Both the position numbers and the translations under genes were made by a program. From Symbiodinium natans (lineage: Eukaryota > Sar > Dinophyceae > Suessiales > Symbiodiniaceae), in the NCBI GenBank assembly GCA_905221605.1, contig CAJNDS010002223.1, forward strand, positions 328,567-392,566: 64,000 bases of DNA, read 5' to 3'. A model generated the notes under the pieces. It did not search any database. It was not told the DNA's origin and saw only the letters and a list, made by a program, of their open reading frames with translations. This document shows positions 62,394 through 64,000 of this stretch, in pieces (the stretch's first letter is position 1; the number at the start of each line of letters is the position of its first letter).

Positions 62394-62680
62394 TGCGGAG
62401 CTGCAACTGGTATTGTAGAAAGGAGTTAGTGTTGGGTGTTGGAAGGGTCAACGTACCCGGAAATCCTTTATGGCTCAAGATGGCCAAGAGCCGTCAGCTT
62501 TTGTTGAAAAAGTACGTACGCCTGGGGTTGGGTTTAACGGGTTGGAGTAGTCCCGTCCCTTCTCCCTTATCCTGTCCCCTTAGGGGTGGGTGTTCTTGTT
62601 TCTGGTTCGATCTGGGAAATCCATATAGGCAACTGTTGAGGGTTGGTTTCTTTCCCTGTTCCCTTTCGGTTGCCCCCGTA
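62394..62680 (+). repeat. Right (3') LTR
   Basis: This is the second copy of the 287-bp terminal repeat, preceded by the purine tract AGGGGGAG. It ends at CCGTA, and the next base begins the CCCTAAA tract. No difference from the left LTR was seen. Confidence 0.9.
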
Positions 62681-62845
62681 CCCTAAACCCTAAACCCTAA
62701 ACCCTAAACCCTAAACCCTAAACCCTAAACCCTAAACCCTAAACCCTAAACCCTAAACCCTAAACCCTAAACCCTAAACCCTAAACCCTAAACCCTAAGC
62801 CCTAAGCCATAAGCCCTAAACCCTAAATCCTAAACCCTAAACCCT
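62681..62845 (-). repeat. Telomere-like tract right of the LTR element
   Basis: It starts CCCTA (right target duplication). About 23 units, decaying to CCCTAAG, CCATAAG and TCCTAAA. Confidence 0.97.
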
Positions 62846-62943
62846 TTTTCGCAAGGTTGTGGTCTACCAGCGGCCGCGGAGATCTGTCCATAATAAAGCA
62901 ACTGGGCGCCCAGGGCCGCAGCGCAGAGTTTTCATTGTTTTGA

Positions 62944-62973
62944 GGTTTAGGGTTTAGGGTTTAGGGTTCAGGG
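62944..62973 (+). repeat. Short telomere-like tract (TTTAGGG on +)
   Basis: Four units, ending TTCAGGG. Confidence 0.9.
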
Positions 62974-63402
62974 AGGTGTAAATGCCATTGCTTTTGGCTG
63001 CTTGTTGTTTTCCCTGTGCTTCTTTCCTCTCATTTGTTCGCTTCTTTTCTTCCGCGCCCTTTTTTTGTTTGAAGGCTTGGGGGGGGGGGGGGCGGGGTGA
63101 GCCGAGCATTCTGTTCATCCCAAATACTCACAGTCCTTCATCCCGAAAATCCCGCGAAACAGGCCACAAACCCCTAGCCGTCCAAGACCAGCCTCCAAAT
63201 CTAGCCTTTGACCCCAACACATGAAACCCTGAGGGAAAAGCCCGAAGCAGCGCAAGCCCAGAATTCTCGAAGCCTGAGGTCTAAGCCTTTACACCTCACG
63301 CTCCCAAGCCGCGCAGTCTCAAATTTATAAAGCATATAAACCCGAGCCCCTAAACCTCAGGCCCGCAGAATTGAAGTCCTAAACTCCTCAATCCTATACC
63401 CA

Positions 63403-63609
63403 CCCTAAACCCTAAACCCTAAACCCTAAACCCTAAACCCTAAACCCTAAACCCTAAACCCTAAACCCTAAACCGTAAACCCTAAACCCTAAACCCTAAA
63501 CCCTAAACCCTAAACCCTAAACCCTAAACCCTAAACCCTAAACCCCAAACCCTAAACCCTAAACCCTAAACCCTAAACCCTAAACCCTAAACCCTAAACC
63601 CCCAACCCT
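63403..63609 (-). repeat. Telomere-like tract (CCCTAAA on +)
   Basis: About 29 units with CCGTAAA and CCCCAAA variants. Confidence 0.97.
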
Positions 63610-63857
63610 GAAACTCAAGAGCCTCAAGCCCAAGGCCGCGCAAGCTCATCGGAAGCCCCCAAAATGCCAAAGCCTCAAACCACGAAAACGCTTGAATACC
63701 ACGACAAAACTAACACATGACATCGCATTTCGGCCAACATGAGCTGATGGTCTGCTACAACTCCGATCTGCGGGGTCTCAGCTCACAGAAATAGGGCGTG
63801 TGCAGCTGAAACCGACTCCCACATCAAAAAGACGTGGGGTCAAATACCAACATTCTG

Positions 63858-64000
63858 CGTACGACGACGACGAAAGCTACCTGCTACCACTACTAACGAC
63901 TACTGCTACTGCTGCTGCGACTACGGCTACTACTGCTGCTATTGCTCGTACTACTACTGCTACTGCTGCTGGTGCTGCGACTACTGCTGCTACTGCTGCT
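63858..64000. repeat. Degenerate CTACTGCTG trinucleotide array running off the window
   Basis: ACGACGACGACG leads into CTGCTAC/CTACTG/CTGCTG triplets that are still running at the window edge. It reads as Tyr-Cys, Thr-Ala or Leu-Leu and could be microsatellite only. Confidence 0.85.

Larger units (their letters stand above)
53833..62680 (+). mobile_element. LTR retrotransposon without pol, inserted in telomere-like repeat
   Basis: Two 287-bp direct repeats bound 8.27 kb of internal DNA. Each starts TGCGG and ends CCGTA. The left flank is a CCCTAAA tract ending CCCTA and the right flank starts CCCTA and continues as CCCTAAA. Removing one CCCTA restores perfect 7-bp phase, which is the mark of a 5-bp target duplication. 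A purine-rich tract (62381-62393) lies directly before the right repeat. The internal region is almost wholly coding but is broken into overlapping frames. I searched the translations by eye for the reverse transcriptase box (Y/F-x-D-D in context), the integrase HHCC and DDE motifs, RNase H and an aspartic protease, and found none. By structure this resembles TR-GAG or LARD-type non-autonomous elements. The apparently identical LTRs suggest a recent insertion. Confidence 0.85.
62846..63857. other. Gene-free segments between tracts
   Basis: A G run (63080-63092) and C/A-rich sequence with CCGAAGC words. No coding was recognised. Confidence 0.45.

Overview
The window looks like nuclear DNA of a dinoflagellate, possibly a Symbiodiniaceae-type alga. 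The support is circumstantial: about 68 tracts of the TTTAGGG telomere-type repeat, a long non-LTR retrotransposon whose N-terminal region resembles what I remember of dinoflagellate LINEs, and no bacterial-style gene packing, rRNA or tRNA. Other TTTAGGG organisms (plants, other algae) cannot be excluded without a search. I found no confident single-copy host gene. Every convincing coding region belongs to a mobile element.

Layout. From 1 to about 28.1 kb and from 40.0 to 64 kb the DNA is a mosaic: gene-free segments of 0.2 to 3 kb separated by telomere-like tracts of 20 to 430 bp, in both orientations in roughly equal number. Several tracts are homogeneous blocks of a variant unit (TTTTAGGG, TTGAGGG, TTAGGGC, TTTAGGGC, TTTAGGGG, or TTTA followed by about seven G). 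Small inverted-repeat (MITE-like) elements lie between them. One five-member family repeatedly touches the telomere tracts, and one member has a TTTAGGG tract inside it.

Two blocks have no telomere-like tracts and look like later insertions. Block 1 (about 28.3 to 39.9 kb) holds a LINE on the minus strand. Its polyprotein, broken by two frameshifts, runs endonuclease, reverse transcriptase, four C2H2/C2HC zinc fingers, and a C-terminal ubiquitin-specific protease (peptidase C19) domain with all catalytic motifs visible. Around it are two 356-bp direct repeats that may be the LINE 5' UTR, long CAA arrays, a 1.6-kb module with perfect 21-bp terminal inverted repeats that carries a 57-bp minisatellite, and a 1.4-kb satellite of the 8-mer AAACAGCC. 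Block 2 (53,833 to 62,680) is an 8.85-kb LTR element with two apparently identical 287-bp LTRs, a polypurine tract, and a 5-bp target duplication placed inside a telomere-repeat tract. It encodes about 2,600 residues in overlapping frames, with a WW-like domain, an S1-like domain and two triple CCCH zinc-finger arrays. I see no reverse transcriptase, integrase, RNase H or protease, so it looks non-autonomous.

The points most worth pursuing are the pol-less CCCH/S1/WW LTR element inside telomeric repeat, the deubiquitinase-like domain on the LINE, and the evidence that telomere-like tracts were inserted into, or grew out of, TAGGG words in pre-existing DNA.
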